From: an uncultured Prevotellaceae bacterium | GTDB taxonomy: Bacteria; Bacteroidota; Bacteroidia; Bacteroidales; Bacteroidaceae | Assembly (NCBI GenBank): GCA_937893145.1 | Contig: CALBJW010000004.1 | Location: 1-30,623, forward strand | Direction of reading: 5' to 3' | DNA length: 30,623 bases | In this document: piece after piece, positions 16,014 through 24,190 of the stretch | How positions within the stretch are numbered: the first letter of the stretch is position 1 | Layout: every line of letters starts with the position of its first letter | The notes under the pieces: model-generated | The model's input: only the letters and a program-made list of their open reading frames with translations | What the model was told of the DNA's origin: nothing | The model's database searches: none | Translations under genes and position numbers: made by a program

Positions 16014-17096
16014 TCAATTTCTATTTAAAAAGAGGTATGAAAATATAGGATAATGGTCACTTTCGCCTATAGAGTTATCAACTTTTGCACCATAAGACGA
16101 TATGTTATCACTCACAAGAATGTTGTCAATACGGAAATACATACCACTCAGATGGTAACTGATTCCCGCCCCCAAACCTGCCTCTGTATAGGCATCATTC
16201 AGGTGGCGTGTTAAGCGATGATGGGAGTACGAAAGTGATGGGTCATTAAAATCACCACAAACGATTTTGTACTTACAAGGGACACTATCCACATACTCAG
16301 CAACTCGGTCTGCTTGTCTTCCTCGCTTGGCATTCGCCACAGCAAGTTTTTGCGTTAAAGACATATACTTATCCTTGTTCGAATTATTCTTTGGATGACG
16401 GATTATGTCTTTATATTCCTGCTTGTCTTCTTGCTGGAGTCGGTACGATTCAAAATGTACATTCACCACAAGTACTGTATCACTACCCACTAACAACTTG
16501 TACGCATAACTGCGATTTGACTCCGTATCATAATCTATATGCTCCACATCAAGGACAGGGAACTTAGACATAATGATATTAAGCTTATAGTCATCATCAG
16601 TACCCTGCATGACATAAGGATAGATTTCCGAGAGCACACCTATCATATCTGGACATCCACGTATAGAACTCTCCTGTGTACACACAATATCTGCTCCAGA
16701 ATCTTTAATGTAGTTATAAATCGGATTACGAAGAACGGAATCTCTATCCATCTTGCCTCCTCCAAAATTCATAACATTGTACGAAAGAATCTTAATAGCT
16801 CCCTCCGGCGCAGAACTTTGAACACGAACAGGGCAATATGTGAAAACGCTACGGGCACAAAGTAGCATTCCAACTATTGGTATAAACATAAACCTCCACT
16901 TGAACACCAGCCAAAAGAACACAAAACAGACATCCATTAACAGGAATACTGGAAATATTAACCCGAAGTACGACCAGTTAGGATGAACAGAAGGGTGCAA
17001 GTAACAGGTATATGCACAAAAATTCATTGCCACAATCACAACAAGATTTATGGCAACGAACAATGTTAATGGTATAAATCTAAATTTGAATTTCAT
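16014..17096 (-). CDS. membrane-anchored endonuclease/exonuclease/phosphatase-fold protein
   Basis: The 360-residue protein has three hydrophobic segments in the first ~90 residues and then a complete EEP (DNase I-like) domain: YNVMNFGGG at 106-114, Q141-E142 for the metal, NVHFES near 212, GDFND at 281-285, RIDNILV near 322-328 and the terminal SDHYP with catalytic His348. The metal and catalytic residues are present, so it is probably an active phosphodiesterase or phosphatase. Whether it acts on nucleic acid, lipid or another phosphoester cannot be told. Three N-terminal helices place the catalytic domain on the periplasmic side if the N-terminus is cytoplasmic. Its ATG overlaps the stop of the rhomboid gene (ATGA), so the two are translationally coupled. 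This pairing is common in Bacteroidota by my recollection. Confidence 0.85.
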   Translation of the reverse strand: MKFKFRFIPLTLFVAINLVVIVAMNFCAYTCYLHPSVHPNWSYFGLIFPVFLLMDVCFVFFWLVFKWRFMFIPIVGMLLCARSVFTYCPVRVQSSAPEGAIKILSYNVMNFGGGKMDRDSVLRNPIYNYIKDSGADIVCTQESSIRGCPDMIGVLSEIYPYVMQGTDDDYKLNIIMSKFPVLDVEHIDYDTESNRSYAYKLLVGSDTVLVVNVHFESYRLQQEDKQEYKDIIRHPKNNSNKDKYMSLTQKLAVANAKRGRQADRVAEYVDSVPCKYKIVCGDFNDPSLSYSHHRLTRHLNDAYTEAGLGAGISYHLSGMYFRIDNILVSDNISSYGAKVDNSIGESDHYPIFSYLFLNRN

Positions 17097-17980
17097 CGTT
17101 TACTTGCATCGAAAAGAGTTCTCTTCTCTTCCTCTGTCAAATTCTCAAATCCACCAGTACGAACCTTATCAAGAATGCGGTCAATCTCTTCGTTATGCAT
17201 ACGCTTGCGTTCATTATACTCATAATCTGCAGCATGATCGCCAGCGTTCTTTACAACTGTCATCTTAGGCTTGTCACCAGAAAAGGCCTTTTTAACCTTG
17301 TCAACCATCGACTCACCCTTGTCATACCCATTTGAATATGTATTTGATGATGTCCAAGTATTTCTACTCTTGGAACGCGAATAACCACGAGCATCCATAG
17401 CCTTCCAGATAAACAGAATGGTGAGACCCATAACAAGACCACCAAGATGAGCAAAGTGTGCCACACCATCTACACCCTGGAGTCCTGAGAACAAGTCGTA
17501 TGCACAGAATGCTACCACAAGCCACTTCAACTTAATTGGGAAAGGGAATGGAATGATGAACAGACGTGCATCAGGGAAATTAAATGCAGCAGCAGCCATA
17601 ACACCATAAATTGCACCGGAAGCACCTATAACTATCGAAGGATGGATGATGCCGATTGAAGCACAAATCTGATGTGCCACTGCACTACCAATACCACAAA
17701 GCAGATAATATATTGCAGTACGTTTTGTACCATATATCTGTTCAATAGCAGGACCAAAAATCATGAGCTGCCACATGTTGAAAAATATGTGCCAGAAGTC
17801 TGCATGAATGAACATGTATGTGATGTACTGATAGATGCTGAAGTTTGGATCACCTATTGGATACAAAGCATTGAATGCAGTGAACCAATCATACCCACTC
17901 ATCATGCCAGCCAACTTCTCAATACCAAAAAACACAAGGTTTATGATGAGCAAAACTTTTATTACTGGAGTAATTTTCAT
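17093..17980 (-). CDS. rhomboid family intramembrane serine protease
   Basis: This 295-residue protein has six membrane segments in its first ~195 residues. The rhomboid features are HADFWHIFFNMW (His64, Asn68, oxyanion site), GASGAIYG with catalytic Ser121, and AHFAHLGGLVMG with catalytic His178. The protease cuts membrane-anchored proteins inside the bilayer; the substrate is unknown. A ~95-residue hydrophilic, Ser/Lys-rich tail (from ~200) follows and ends with a conserved-looking helical segment (EIDRILDKVRTGGFENLTEEEKRTL). It is the first gene of a two-gene operon and ends in an ATGA overlap with the EEP-fold protein. A TAATTTTG box lies at 18012-18019. Confidence 0.93.
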   Translation of the reverse strand: MKITPVIKVLLIINLVFFGIEKLAGMMSGYDWFTAFNALYPIGDPNFSIYQYITYMFIHADFWHIFFNMWQLMIFGPAIEQIYGTKRTAIYYLLCGIGSAVAHQICASIGIIHPSIVIGASGAIYGVMAAAAFNFPDARLFIIPFPFPIKLKWLVVAFCAYDLFSGLQGVDGVAHFAHLGGLVMGLTILFIWKAMDARGYSRSKSRNTWTSSNTYSNGYDKGESMVDKVKKAFSGDKPKMTVVKNAGDHAADYEYNERKRMHNEEIDRILDKVRTGGFENLTEEEKRTLFDASKR

Positions 17981-18011
17981 ACTTATAATTCTTACATTTA
18001 TAAAAACGGTG

Positions 18012-18019
18012 CAAAATTA
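18012..18019 (-). promoter_or_regulatory. promoter -7 box of the rhomboid operon
   Basis: TAATTTTG (then C) on the minus strand, 31 bases upstream of the rhomboid ATG, fits TAnnTTTG. It is back to back with the HU promoter, about 85 bases apart. Confidence 0.6.
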
Positions 18020-18102
18020 GTCTTTTTATTCCACTTTTTAGAGCATTTCACACTTAAATAGTGTAAATTTAATGTGTTTTATGCTTTTTTTTCGTAAAAA
18101 TG

Positions 18103-18133
18103 TTTGTTTCACGGATTTATTAGCATATATTTG
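18103..18133 (+). promoter_or_regulatory. complete Bacteroidota promoter of the HU gene
   Basis: TTTG at 18103-18106 and TATATTTG at 18126-18133 are separated by exactly 19 bases, the expected -33/-7 arrangement of the primary Bacteroidota sigma factor. Transcription would start near 18140, leaving a ~45-base AT-rich leader before the ATG at 18186. Confidence 0.8.
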
Positions 18134-18185
18134 CAAAACAAAAAGCGCTAAATAACATTATTTACAAATTAATACAATTATTATT

Positions 18186-18458
18186 ATGAACAAAAGTGAA
18201 CTTATTTCTGCAATCGCCGAAAAGTCTGGTTTGACAAAGGTTGATGCAAAGAAGGCTCTCGAAGCTACTACTGAAGCAATTGTTGATGCACTCAAGGCAG
18301 GTGACAAGGTTGCTCTCGTTGGTTTTGGTACATTTGCTGTTTCTGAACGTCCAGAACGCCAGGGTATCAACCCACGTACAAAGGAAACAGTGACTATCGC
18401 TGCAAAGAAGGTTGCTAAGTTCAAGGCTGGTGCAGATTTTGATGCTGCTATCAACTAA
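18186..18458 (+). CDS. HU family DNA-binding protein
   Basis: The 90-residue protein has the full HU/IHF pattern: MNKSELISAIAEKSGLTK at the N-terminus, the VGFGTF motif near residues 44-50, the DNA-contacting arm with the INPRTKE proline (about 61-67) and a terminal helix KVAKFKAGADFDAAI. It is a dimeric nucleoid protein that bends DNA without strong sequence preference. The length equals that of bacterial HU. It has a strong promoter and a strong terminator of its own, as expected of an abundant protein, and is divergent from the rhomboid operon. Confidence 0.95.
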   Translation: MNKSELISAIAEKSGLTKVDAKKALEATTEAIVDALKAGDKVALVGFGTFAVSERPERQGINPRTKETVTIAAKKVAKFKAGADFDAAIN

Positions 18459-18477
18459 TTCTTGAACTCTACAAGAT

Positions 18478-18513
18478 AAAAAGAGGAGCGAACGGAAGTT
18501 CGCTCCTCTTTTT
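18478..18513. terminator. strong bidirectional terminator between HU and the CoA-transferase
   Basis: A perfect 16-base-pair stem (18478-18493 with 18498-18513) is closed by a GGAA tetraloop of the GNRA type. A-rich on the left and T-rich on the right, it can end both the HU transcript and the convergent minus-strand operon whose stop codon is at 18536. Confidence 0.9.
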
Positions 18514-18535
18514 GTATATATGCTTTAACTGCGAT

Positions 18536-20035
18536 TTACTTAATGTATGCAGCCCAGTCTGTCTTGCGCATATCACCTTCACGAAGGAATGTGTCGTGCA
18601 TAGCAAGAGCAGCCGACATCTTATGGCAAGTATGGCCCTTGTCCGCAATCTTAAGGTAATCCCAAAGAAGCTGCTTATAGTCTGGGTGAGCACAGTTCTC
18701 GATGATAGCCTGAGCACGCTGAATAGGGCTCTTACCACGGAGGTCAGCAACACCCTGCTCTGTAACGATGATATTAACATCATGTTCTGTGTGGTCGATA
18801 TGGCTACAGAATGGAACGATAGCAGAGATACCACCACCCTTAGCTACAGAAGAGCAAGTGAAGATTGAGAGGTAAGCGTTTCGCTCGAAGTCACCAGAAC
18901 CACCAATACCGTTCATCATCTTAGTACCACAAATCTGTGTTGAGTTAGCATGTCCGAAGAGGTCAACCTCAATAGCAGTATTGATAGCGATAAGACCAAG
19001 ACGACGGATAACTTCTGGATGGTTACTGATTTCAGACTGACGAAGCACGAGCTTGTCCTTGAAGAAGTCCATGTGGTCGTAGATATCAAGGAGAACATCG
19101 TTTGTCACAGAAAGCGAACATGTTGAAGCACACTTTACGCGTTCCTTATACATAAGGTCAACGATAGCGTTCTGGAGTACCTCTGTATATACTTCGAATG
19201 CAGGAACCTCAGGATTTGAACCAAGAGCACCGAGGATAGCATTAGCTGTAGTACCTACACCGCTCTGGAATGGGAGCATCCCCTGTGGAATACGACCAAG
19301 CTTACGCTCGTTCATGAGGAAGTTTGCTACGTTTTCACCAATCTTGTCAGTAACTGGGTCTGCATCCTTGAAACCACGAGACTCATCAGGAATGTTACAT
19401 TCTACAACACCAACAATCTTCTTAGGGTCAATCTGGAGATATGTAGTACCGATGCGGTCTGTTGGCTTAGTGATATTGATAGGCTGACGGTTAGGAGCAT
19501 CGAGTGGCTCGTAAACATCATGAATACCGATTGAGTTTGGAGAGTGGAAAGCGTTGAGTTCGAGGATAACACCCTTCTTAGCAAGACGAGCAACAGTTGG
19601 AGAGATACCACCAGCAGAAGTGAGGTAAACCTTACCATCATCCTCAATAGCACATACTTCAATAATGGCCCAATCAACATCACCGAGGAAACCATAACGG
19701 AGTTCCTGAGCCATCATTGAGAGGTGAATATCGTTATAAGCAACGAGTCCAGCGTTTACCTTCTTACGGAATGAAGCGTTAGTAGTGTAAGGTGCACGGT
19801 AGCGGATAGCATCTTCTTCAGAAAGTACACCGTCACATGACTGACCTGTAGATGCACCTGTGAAGATACCAATCTGATAAGGACGACCTGCCTCGTGCTC
19901 TGCATGAGCAATCTTTGCAATCTCAGCAGTGACAGCCTTTGGAGTACCAGATGGAGTGAAACCTGAAAGACCAATGTTGTCACCATTCTTGATAAGTGCC
20001 GCAGCTTCTGCAGCAGTAATTCTTGTAAATGCCAT
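18536..20035 (-). CDS. succinate/acetate CoA-transferase (acetyl-CoA hydrolase family)
   Basis: The protein transfers CoA between short carboxylic acids, most likely from succinyl-CoA to acetate or the reverse. At 499 residues it matches the AarC/Cat1/Ach1 group. It shows GLSGFTPSGTPKAV near 22-36, the GVGTTANAILGALG segment at 259-272 and the catalytic glutamate in EVYTEVLQ (Glu285), followed by the C-terminal glycine-rich GGSGDF. Such enzymes work in succinate, acetate and propionate fermentation, fitting an anaerobic Bacteroidales. It is the last gene of an operon after the two acyltransferase-like genes, starting 20 bases after the stop of the second. The exact acid pair cannot be fixed from sequence. 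Confidence 0.88.
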   Translation of the reverse strand: MAFTRITAAEAAALIKNGDNIGLSGFTPSGTPKAVTAEIAKIAHAEHEAGRPYQIGIFTGASTGQSCDGVLSEEDAIRYRAPYTTNASFRKKVNAGLVAYNDIHLSMMAQELRYGFLGDVDWAIIEVCAIEDDGKVYLTSAGGISPTVARLAKKGVILELNAFHSPNSIGIHDVYEPLDAPNRQPINITKPTDRIGTTYLQIDPKKIVGVVECNIPDESRGFKDADPVTDKIGENVANFLMNERKLGRIPQGMLPFQSGVGTTANAILGALGSNPEVPAFEVYTEVLQNAIVDLMYKERVKCASTCSLSVTNDVLLDIYDHMDFFKDKLVLRQSEISNHPEVIRRLGLIAINTAIEVDLFGHANSTQICGTKMMNGIGGSGDFERNAYLSIFTCSSVAKGGGISAIVPFCSHIDHTEHDVNIIVTEQGVADLRGKSPIQRAQAIIENCAHPDYKQLLWDYLKIADKGHTCHKMSAALAMHDTFLREGDMRKTDWAAYIK

Positions 20036-20055
20036 TAGAATATTATTGTTAGAAA

Positions 20056-21090
20056 TTATTTAACATCTTCAAAGTCAAGGTCACGATCCAGTTCTGTTTT
20101 GTCAGATGGTTCGTAGAACACCTTGTTTGCACCACTTGTAATCTTAATGAGTTCAGGATGTTCCTTTGCGAACGAGTCGATGTAACGAATACGCTTCTCG
20201 TCGAACATCTCGTCAACAGTAATGAGAATACCTGTCTCTTCCACATCACCAAATTCATCATTGATAGCAGTACCGAACACCTTCATTGTTGGAGAAAGAC
20301 TCATGTAAGCATTCACGAGTGGAGGAATGCTAAGTCCAAGAGCACGAACCTCACGGTTAAGAATCTTGAAGTCAGCCTTCAAGTCATCCTCAACGAATAT
20401 CTTAGACAACTCTTCTTCTGTGTGTTCGAGAAGGAGTGGAGTCTTAGGAATGAGGAGGTTATCCTTATCATCAAAGTGCTTCTTGAGGAAATAAAGTATC
20501 ATGTCGCGTCCAAGTCTGTTGTAGCTTGGATACATCGTCATCTTACCGAAATAATACTTGCAGTTTGGCATGAGAACTGCCAACGCTCCAAGTCCATCCC
20601 AAAGATTATCGAGAGCGAAGATTGCCTTTGCACCAGCACGCGAAGACTGATACTCAAGAGTCACGAACGAACGACCAAGTTCGATGGTGTATGGCAAGTA
20701 ATTCTTAATGAATGTTTCTGAGAAGTTGAACAAATGACTTGTTGCAAGTCGTGGCTGCCCCTTCTCATCAAGTTTAATGTCTGGACCGAGGATATAACGG
20801 TAACCACCGATAATCTCGTTTGCTTCAGGATTCCATACTATCAACTGATGGCATGGCTTTTCCATAGTATCATACTCGTCAATATCACAGTCGAGTCCTG
20901 TACCACCGCCAGCTGCACGGAATGCAATCTCACGAAGACGACCAATCTCACGCATTGTGTTTGGAGCCTCATGTGCTGTAAAGCAATAAATCTCGTTATT
21001 GCCACGAGTTGAGAATCTTAATCTCTTATCTTCTGTGAGTTCTGACTTGAGTACCTCGACAGGAATTGGTGCAATAATATCTTGTTGCAT
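20056..21090 (-). CDS. glsB: GNAT-fold N-acyltransferase, GlsB-like
   Basis: This 344-residue protein belongs to the OlsB/hemolysin-like GNAT group (acetyltransf_5). It has LREIAFRAAGGGTG near 52-65, an acidic CDIDEYD segment, IIGGYRY near 93-99, and the characteristic ELGRSFV at about 138-144. In Bacteroides thetaiotaomicron an adjacent pair of this type, GlsB and GlsA, makes glycine lipids; GlsB attaches a 3-hydroxy fatty acid to the amino group of glycine. Here the neighbour upstream, 12 bases away, is a GlsA-like O-acyltransferase, which supports the assignment. Ornithine instead of glycine as the amino-acid head group is a possible alternative. It is the middle gene of the operon with the CoA-transferase. 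Confidence 0.75.
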   Translation of the reverse strand: MQQDIIAPIPVEVLKSELTEDKRLRFSTRGNNEIYCFTAHEAPNTMREIGRLREIAFRAAGGGTGLDCDIDEYDTMEKPCHQLIVWNPEANEIIGGYRYILGPDIKLDEKGQPRLATSHLFNFSETFIKNYLPYTIELGRSFVTLEYQSSRAGAKAIFALDNLWDGLGALAVLMPNCKYYFGKMTMYPSYNRLGRDMILYFLKKHFDDKDNLLIPKTPLLLEHTEEELSKIFVEDDLKADFKILNREVRALGLSIPPLVNAYMSLSPTMKVFGTAINDEFGDVEETGILITVDEMFDEKRIRYIDSFAKEHPELIKITSGANKVFYEPSDKTELDRDLDFEDVK

Positions 21091-21102
21091 ATAATGAAAA
21101 TG

Positions 21103-21966
21103 TTACAGACTATAAACTTGTTCCTTTACCCATTGAGCCCATTCAGCAGGAGTCTTGCTCTTGTCGAATGTCTGCCAAGGAATAGGCTTTCCAAATGTGA
21201 TGGTATATTCCTTTCCTGCATTCTTAAACATCTCGTCCGAGAGGAAAAGCATAGCAATGTTAAACTTCAGATGAAGTTTCTTACACCATCGAGCAATATT
21301 GTAGAACTTCTCTGAATTATGTCCAGAGAAATGAACAGGAATCACATCGCGCTGATATTGAACACTCTTTGTGATAAAGGTCTTCTTCCATTCAAGGTCC
21401 TTGATAGAACCATCATCTTGCTTGCGTGAACAGAGACCAGCTGGGAACATGACAACATTCTTCTCCATCTGGAAAGCAGATTCAACCATCTTTGGGAAGT
21501 TGCGACTTTGAGCACCCGTCTTGTTGATAGGTACACAAAGAGGCGCAAGTCCCTCGAAACTCATGAGGAAATCATTGACAAGATAAACCATCTTGTCATC
21601 GAACTTATTGCAGACAATACTACCGAGGATAACACCATCAGGGCCACCAAGTGGGTGGTTGCTGACAATAGTATAGTACTTGCCATCCTCATTTCCTGGT
21701 ATGTTGTCGAGTCCATCCGTCACAACACCATCAATATTACTTTTGACCACAAGTCGCAGTTTAAGGTGTTTAACTGCTGCATGAAGGAATTCTGGTCCGT
21801 ACTGTCCTTTAGCAGTAGTATCCAGAAATTCGTTCAGGTCATCTTGATGAAGAATCTTTTTGAGCCATGAGACCAAGAACTTAGGGACACGCTTTGCCTT
21901 GCTGCCCATTCGTTCTTCAAGAATCTTATCTACTTCTATATGATATGAATGTTCTTCAGTTGCCAT
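21103..21966 (-). CDS. glsA: lysophospholipid-type O-acyltransferase, GlsA-like
   Basis: I use the ATG at 21966 (287 residues); the frame also has a TTG at 21975, but the predicted transcript starts only a few bases before that. The protein resembles the PlsC/LPLAT fold with family-specific variants: SNHPLGGPDG in place of NHxxxxD (five residues between His and Asp) and FPAGLCSRK in place of FPEGTRS. GlsA of Bacteroides adds a second fatty acid to the hydroxyl of the N-acyl glycine made by GlsB, giving a diacyl glycine lipid. The tight linkage to the GlsB-like gene (12-base gap) supports that role. It is the first gene of the operon and has a complete promoter at 21984-22014. A general 1-acylglycerol-phosphate acyltransferase is the less likely alternative. 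Confidence 0.75.
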   Translation of the reverse strand: MATEEHSYHIEVDKILEERMGSKAKRVPKFLVSWLKKILHQDDLNEFLDTTAKGQYGPEFLHAAVKHLKLRLVVKSNIDGVVTDGLDNIPGNEDGKYYTIVSNHPLGGPDGVILGSIVCNKFDDKMVYLVNDFLMSFEGLAPLCVPINKTGAQSRNFPKMVESAFQMEKNVVMFPAGLCSRKQDDGSIKDLEWKKTFITKSVQYQRDVIPVHFSGHNSEKFYNIARWCKKLHLKFNIAMLFLSDEMFKNAGKEYTITFGKPIPWQTFDKSKTPAEWAQWVKEQVYSL

Positions 21967-21983
21967 ATTTTCCAAAATTAGTG

Positions 21984-22014
21984 CAAAAGTACTAATTCTT
22001 TTTATTCTAACAAA
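21984..22014 (-). promoter_or_regulatory. complete promoter of the glsA-glsB-CoA-transferase operon
   Basis: On the minus strand TTTG (22014-22011) and TACTTTTG (21991-21984) are separated by exactly 19 bases. Transcription would begin near 21978, about 11 bases before the ATG at 21966. The -33 TTTG falls inside the T-tract of the terminator of the upstream gene. Confidence 0.8.
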
Positions 22015-22015
22015 A

Positions 22016-22050
22016 AAAATGCTGACTTTTCACATAAAAGCCAGCATTTT
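22016..22050 (-). terminator. terminator of the PCMD lipoprotein/beta-barrel operon
   Basis: The stem pairs 22016-22030 with 22036-22050 (15 positions, one A-C mismatch) around a 5-base loop. On the minus strand it is followed by an eight-T run. It lies 56 bases past the stop codon of the beta-barrel gene. Confidence 0.85.
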
Positions 22051-22105
22051 GATTTCTTTTTGTATATATATTGAGGTGTATCGTTATCAAATGAAAAGCG
22101 AACAG

Positions 22106-22909
22106 CTAAAAGTTGTATCCAAAGCCAATCTGTCCATAGACAGGATACATTGGGAACGAGATTGTTTCGCTGAAGCTGTCCTTAAAGGCATCGTTCAATC
22201 CCCAGTCAAGGTGTGCGAACACAAGGAAATGCTTGAATGCCTGGAAGTCAACACCTACTTCTACACCCCAGTTGAAGCGACGCATATCATCTGAGAAGTC
22301 GTAGCTTACAGGGTTCTCTGGATCAACGATTGTCTTTGGGCCTGTTGGCACCATAGCGCCTGTGATAGGGTCTGGTCTAAGTTGGCGTTCATAACCGTTA
22401 GAGGCATCACCACCGAATTTCTTTGAAAGCACATAGCTGAAGTATGGACCAGCGAGTATAGACCAGCGATTGTTGAAACGGTAACGTGCATTCAGCGGTA
22501 TTGTAATGTAGTTTGCACTGAAGTCTGTGGACTGAACACCTGTGTAGTTACATTCCACCATGTCTTCACCTTCCTTGAACTTGGTGTGGTAGTTCTCTAC
22601 GGTCACATCAGCCTTCATGCCCTTCTGTTCGAAGCGGAGAGAGAACTCTGTGCCCCAGTGGCTTGTCCACATCTTATCGAAATCCACCTGAATGCCGAAG
22701 TTGAGTCCTGGATTGAAGGTGTTGATGCTCTTCATCTCTGATGGGAGAGGTACGGGCATTGTTCCACCCACATTGACACCTGCGCGAAGTCCTATCTTCC
22801 ATCCTTTCTGCTGCAAGTCACGGATGGCAGGTGTATTGTCTTCCTGTGCAAATGTGCTCATTGAGAAACAAATGGCGCAGATGATAAGTAATGCTTTATT
22901 TAGTTTCAT
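22106..22909 (-). CDS. outer-membrane beta-barrel protein
   Basis: The 267-residue protein has a signal peptide (residues 1-21, ending STFA before QEDNTP). Alternating amphipathic strands follow, for example WKIGLRAGVNVGG, WGTEFSLRFEQKG, YITIPLNARYRFNN, WSILAGPYFSYVLS and FNWGVEVGVDF, and the chain ends in an aromatic residue (QIGFGYNF). This is the pattern of small porin-family/PorT-like barrels (eight strands or so) of Bacteroidota. No substrate can be inferred. It follows the PCMD lipoprotein gene by 28 bases on the same strand, so the two are probably made together and may form a surface complex. Confidence 0.78.
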   Translation of the reverse strand: MKLNKALLIICAICFSMSTFAQEDNTPAIRDLQQKGWKIGLRAGVNVGGTMPVPLPSEMKSINTFNPGLNFGIQVDFDKMWTSHWGTEFSLRFEQKGMKADVTVENYHTKFKEGEDMVECNYTGVQSTDFSANYITIPLNARYRFNNRWSILAGPYFSYVLSKKFGGDASNGYERQLRPDPITGAMVPTGPKTIVDPENPVSYDFSDDMRRFNWGVEVGVDFQAFKHFLVFAHLDWGLNDAFKDSFSETISFPMYPVYGQIGFGYNF

Positions 22910-22937
22910 AGGTTTGTTTGTTTTCTTTGTTCTACAA

Positions 22938-24155
22938 TTACTTTAATTCTTCGCCCACGAGTTCGAGTTCATCGACCTTAAGTGTGGAACCGACTGCACC
23001 ACGGAAGAAGGCGCCCTGATTACTTGACGAACATACGATGGTGATATTGTAGCCGTTGTTTTCGGCAACCTCAGGATCGAACTCGACTGAGTAGCTGTCA
23101 TAGTCGAAATCAAGTGTAAAGTGTTTCCACTCGCCATTTGTTCCAGCTCTTCTTGAGTCACGAAGTTCGGCGCGAGCCACGATGTAAGGACTGTTATCTA
23201 CAGTGGCACCATCGAGTTTGATGCTATTACCATTCTCGTCGGTATTCTTGTAGAGAATAGCGTAGATGCTGCACGAGTCAGATTCGTTTGTGACAATCTG
23301 CATCTTGACATCTGTGAACACCTCTCCCGGAACATAACTCATATATCCGCTGAAGGAGATAGGCTTCTTGTTGTAAGCCACACCGAAGAGTGTACTTCCG
23401 AGTGGGTTGCTGAGTGCGGTCTTCACATTGAATTCGCCAAGGAAGAGGTTGCCGGCAGCAATAGGCTTGCCAGCCATAGCACCAATCTTACCAGTCTCCA
23501 ATGTACGGAGCATCACACCCTGTCCTTTGCCGTTCCAACCCTCACATACAGTAGTTGGGTAATCGTCCTTGTCAGCACTTGCCTTTGAAATTGCGAAACC
23601 AGGATTAGCCGAACACCAAGTAAAAATCTCCTCGCCCTTAGTGTCATACTCCTTGAAGATATAGTAGTTTGGTTTCTTGTTTGGGCTTGATTCCTCTGCC
23701 CAGTCAAGGTGATAGATGCTTGGCACCTCGTTGCAGTTGAATGCAAGTTTGTACAGATGGTGTGTGTGCCCATCGCGAGACACGACCATATATTCCTGCA
23801 CACCATTGCTGAAGTCGCGAGCCACACCATCAGCTGGGATATTCCACTGGTTGGTTTTCTCATTCTTCATGTAGATTTCACAACCCTGAGTGAGTACAAA
23901 TCGTGGTGCGATTGCTGTCAAATCCGCCTTTGCATTCATGGCGATTTCGATGTAATCTTCCACGATGAACTTGCTCGCATCATGAAGAGTATCGGCTGCA
24001 TATTTCAGGATTGAAGCGTCTTCGATGCGAACATACTTGATGTCTGCTTCTTGTGGTGTAGAGTCGTATGTGTCAATATTGAAATCCGACTCTGTACATG
24101 ATACTGCAAAAAATGCCAATATCCCCATCAACGATGGTAAAATAATCTTTTTCAT
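22938..24155 (-). CDS. PCMD-domain surface lipoprotein
   Basis: This 405-residue protein starts with a lipoprotein signal (AFFAVSC, Cys20, followed by TESDF). An N-terminal region (~30-140) of beta type follows, ending in YMVVSRDGHTHHLYKLAF. The C-terminal two-thirds is a PCMD domain (FTWCSANPGFAIS near 178-190, FSGYMSYVPGEVF, FTLDFDYDSYS, IVCSSSNQGAFFRGAVGSTLKVDELELV). The acidic residues after the cysteine region do not clearly distinguish surface from periplasmic lipoproteins. Related proteins are thought to bind glycans, but this is not shown here. It is first in a two-gene operon with an outer-membrane barrel and has a TACCTTTG box at 24183-24190. Confidence 0.75.
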   Translation of the reverse strand: MKKIILPSLMGILAFFAVSCTESDFNIDTYDSTPQEADIKYVRIEDASILKYAADTLHDASKFIVEDYIEIAMNAKADLTAIAPRFVLTQGCEIYMKNEKTNQWNIPADGVARDFSNGVQEYMVVSRDGHTHHLYKLAFNCNEVPSIYHLDWAEESSPNKKPNYYIFKEYDTKGEEIFTWCSANPGFAISKASADKDDYPTTVCEGWNGKGQGVMLRTLETGKIGAMAGKPIAAGNLFLGEFNVKTALSNPLGSTLFGVAYNKKPISFSGYMSYVPGEVFTDVKMQIVTNESDSCSIYAILYKNTDENGNSIKLDGATVDNSPYIVARAELRDSRRAGTNGEWKHFTLDFDYDSYSVEFDPEVAENNGYNITIVCSSSNQGAFFRGAVGSTLKVDELELVGEELK

Positions 24156-24182
24156 TGAGTTAAAATGTTATTAAACTGGGCG

Positions 24183-24190
24183 CAAAGGTA
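24183..24190 (-). promoter_or_regulatory. promoter -7 box of the PCMD lipoprotein operon
   Basis: TACCTTTG on the minus strand lies 28 bases upstream of the ATG at 24155. The box overlaps one arm of an inverted repeat, AAGGTAC at 24185-24191 and GTACCTT at 24209-24215; the second arm falls near the -33 position. Confidence 0.6.
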
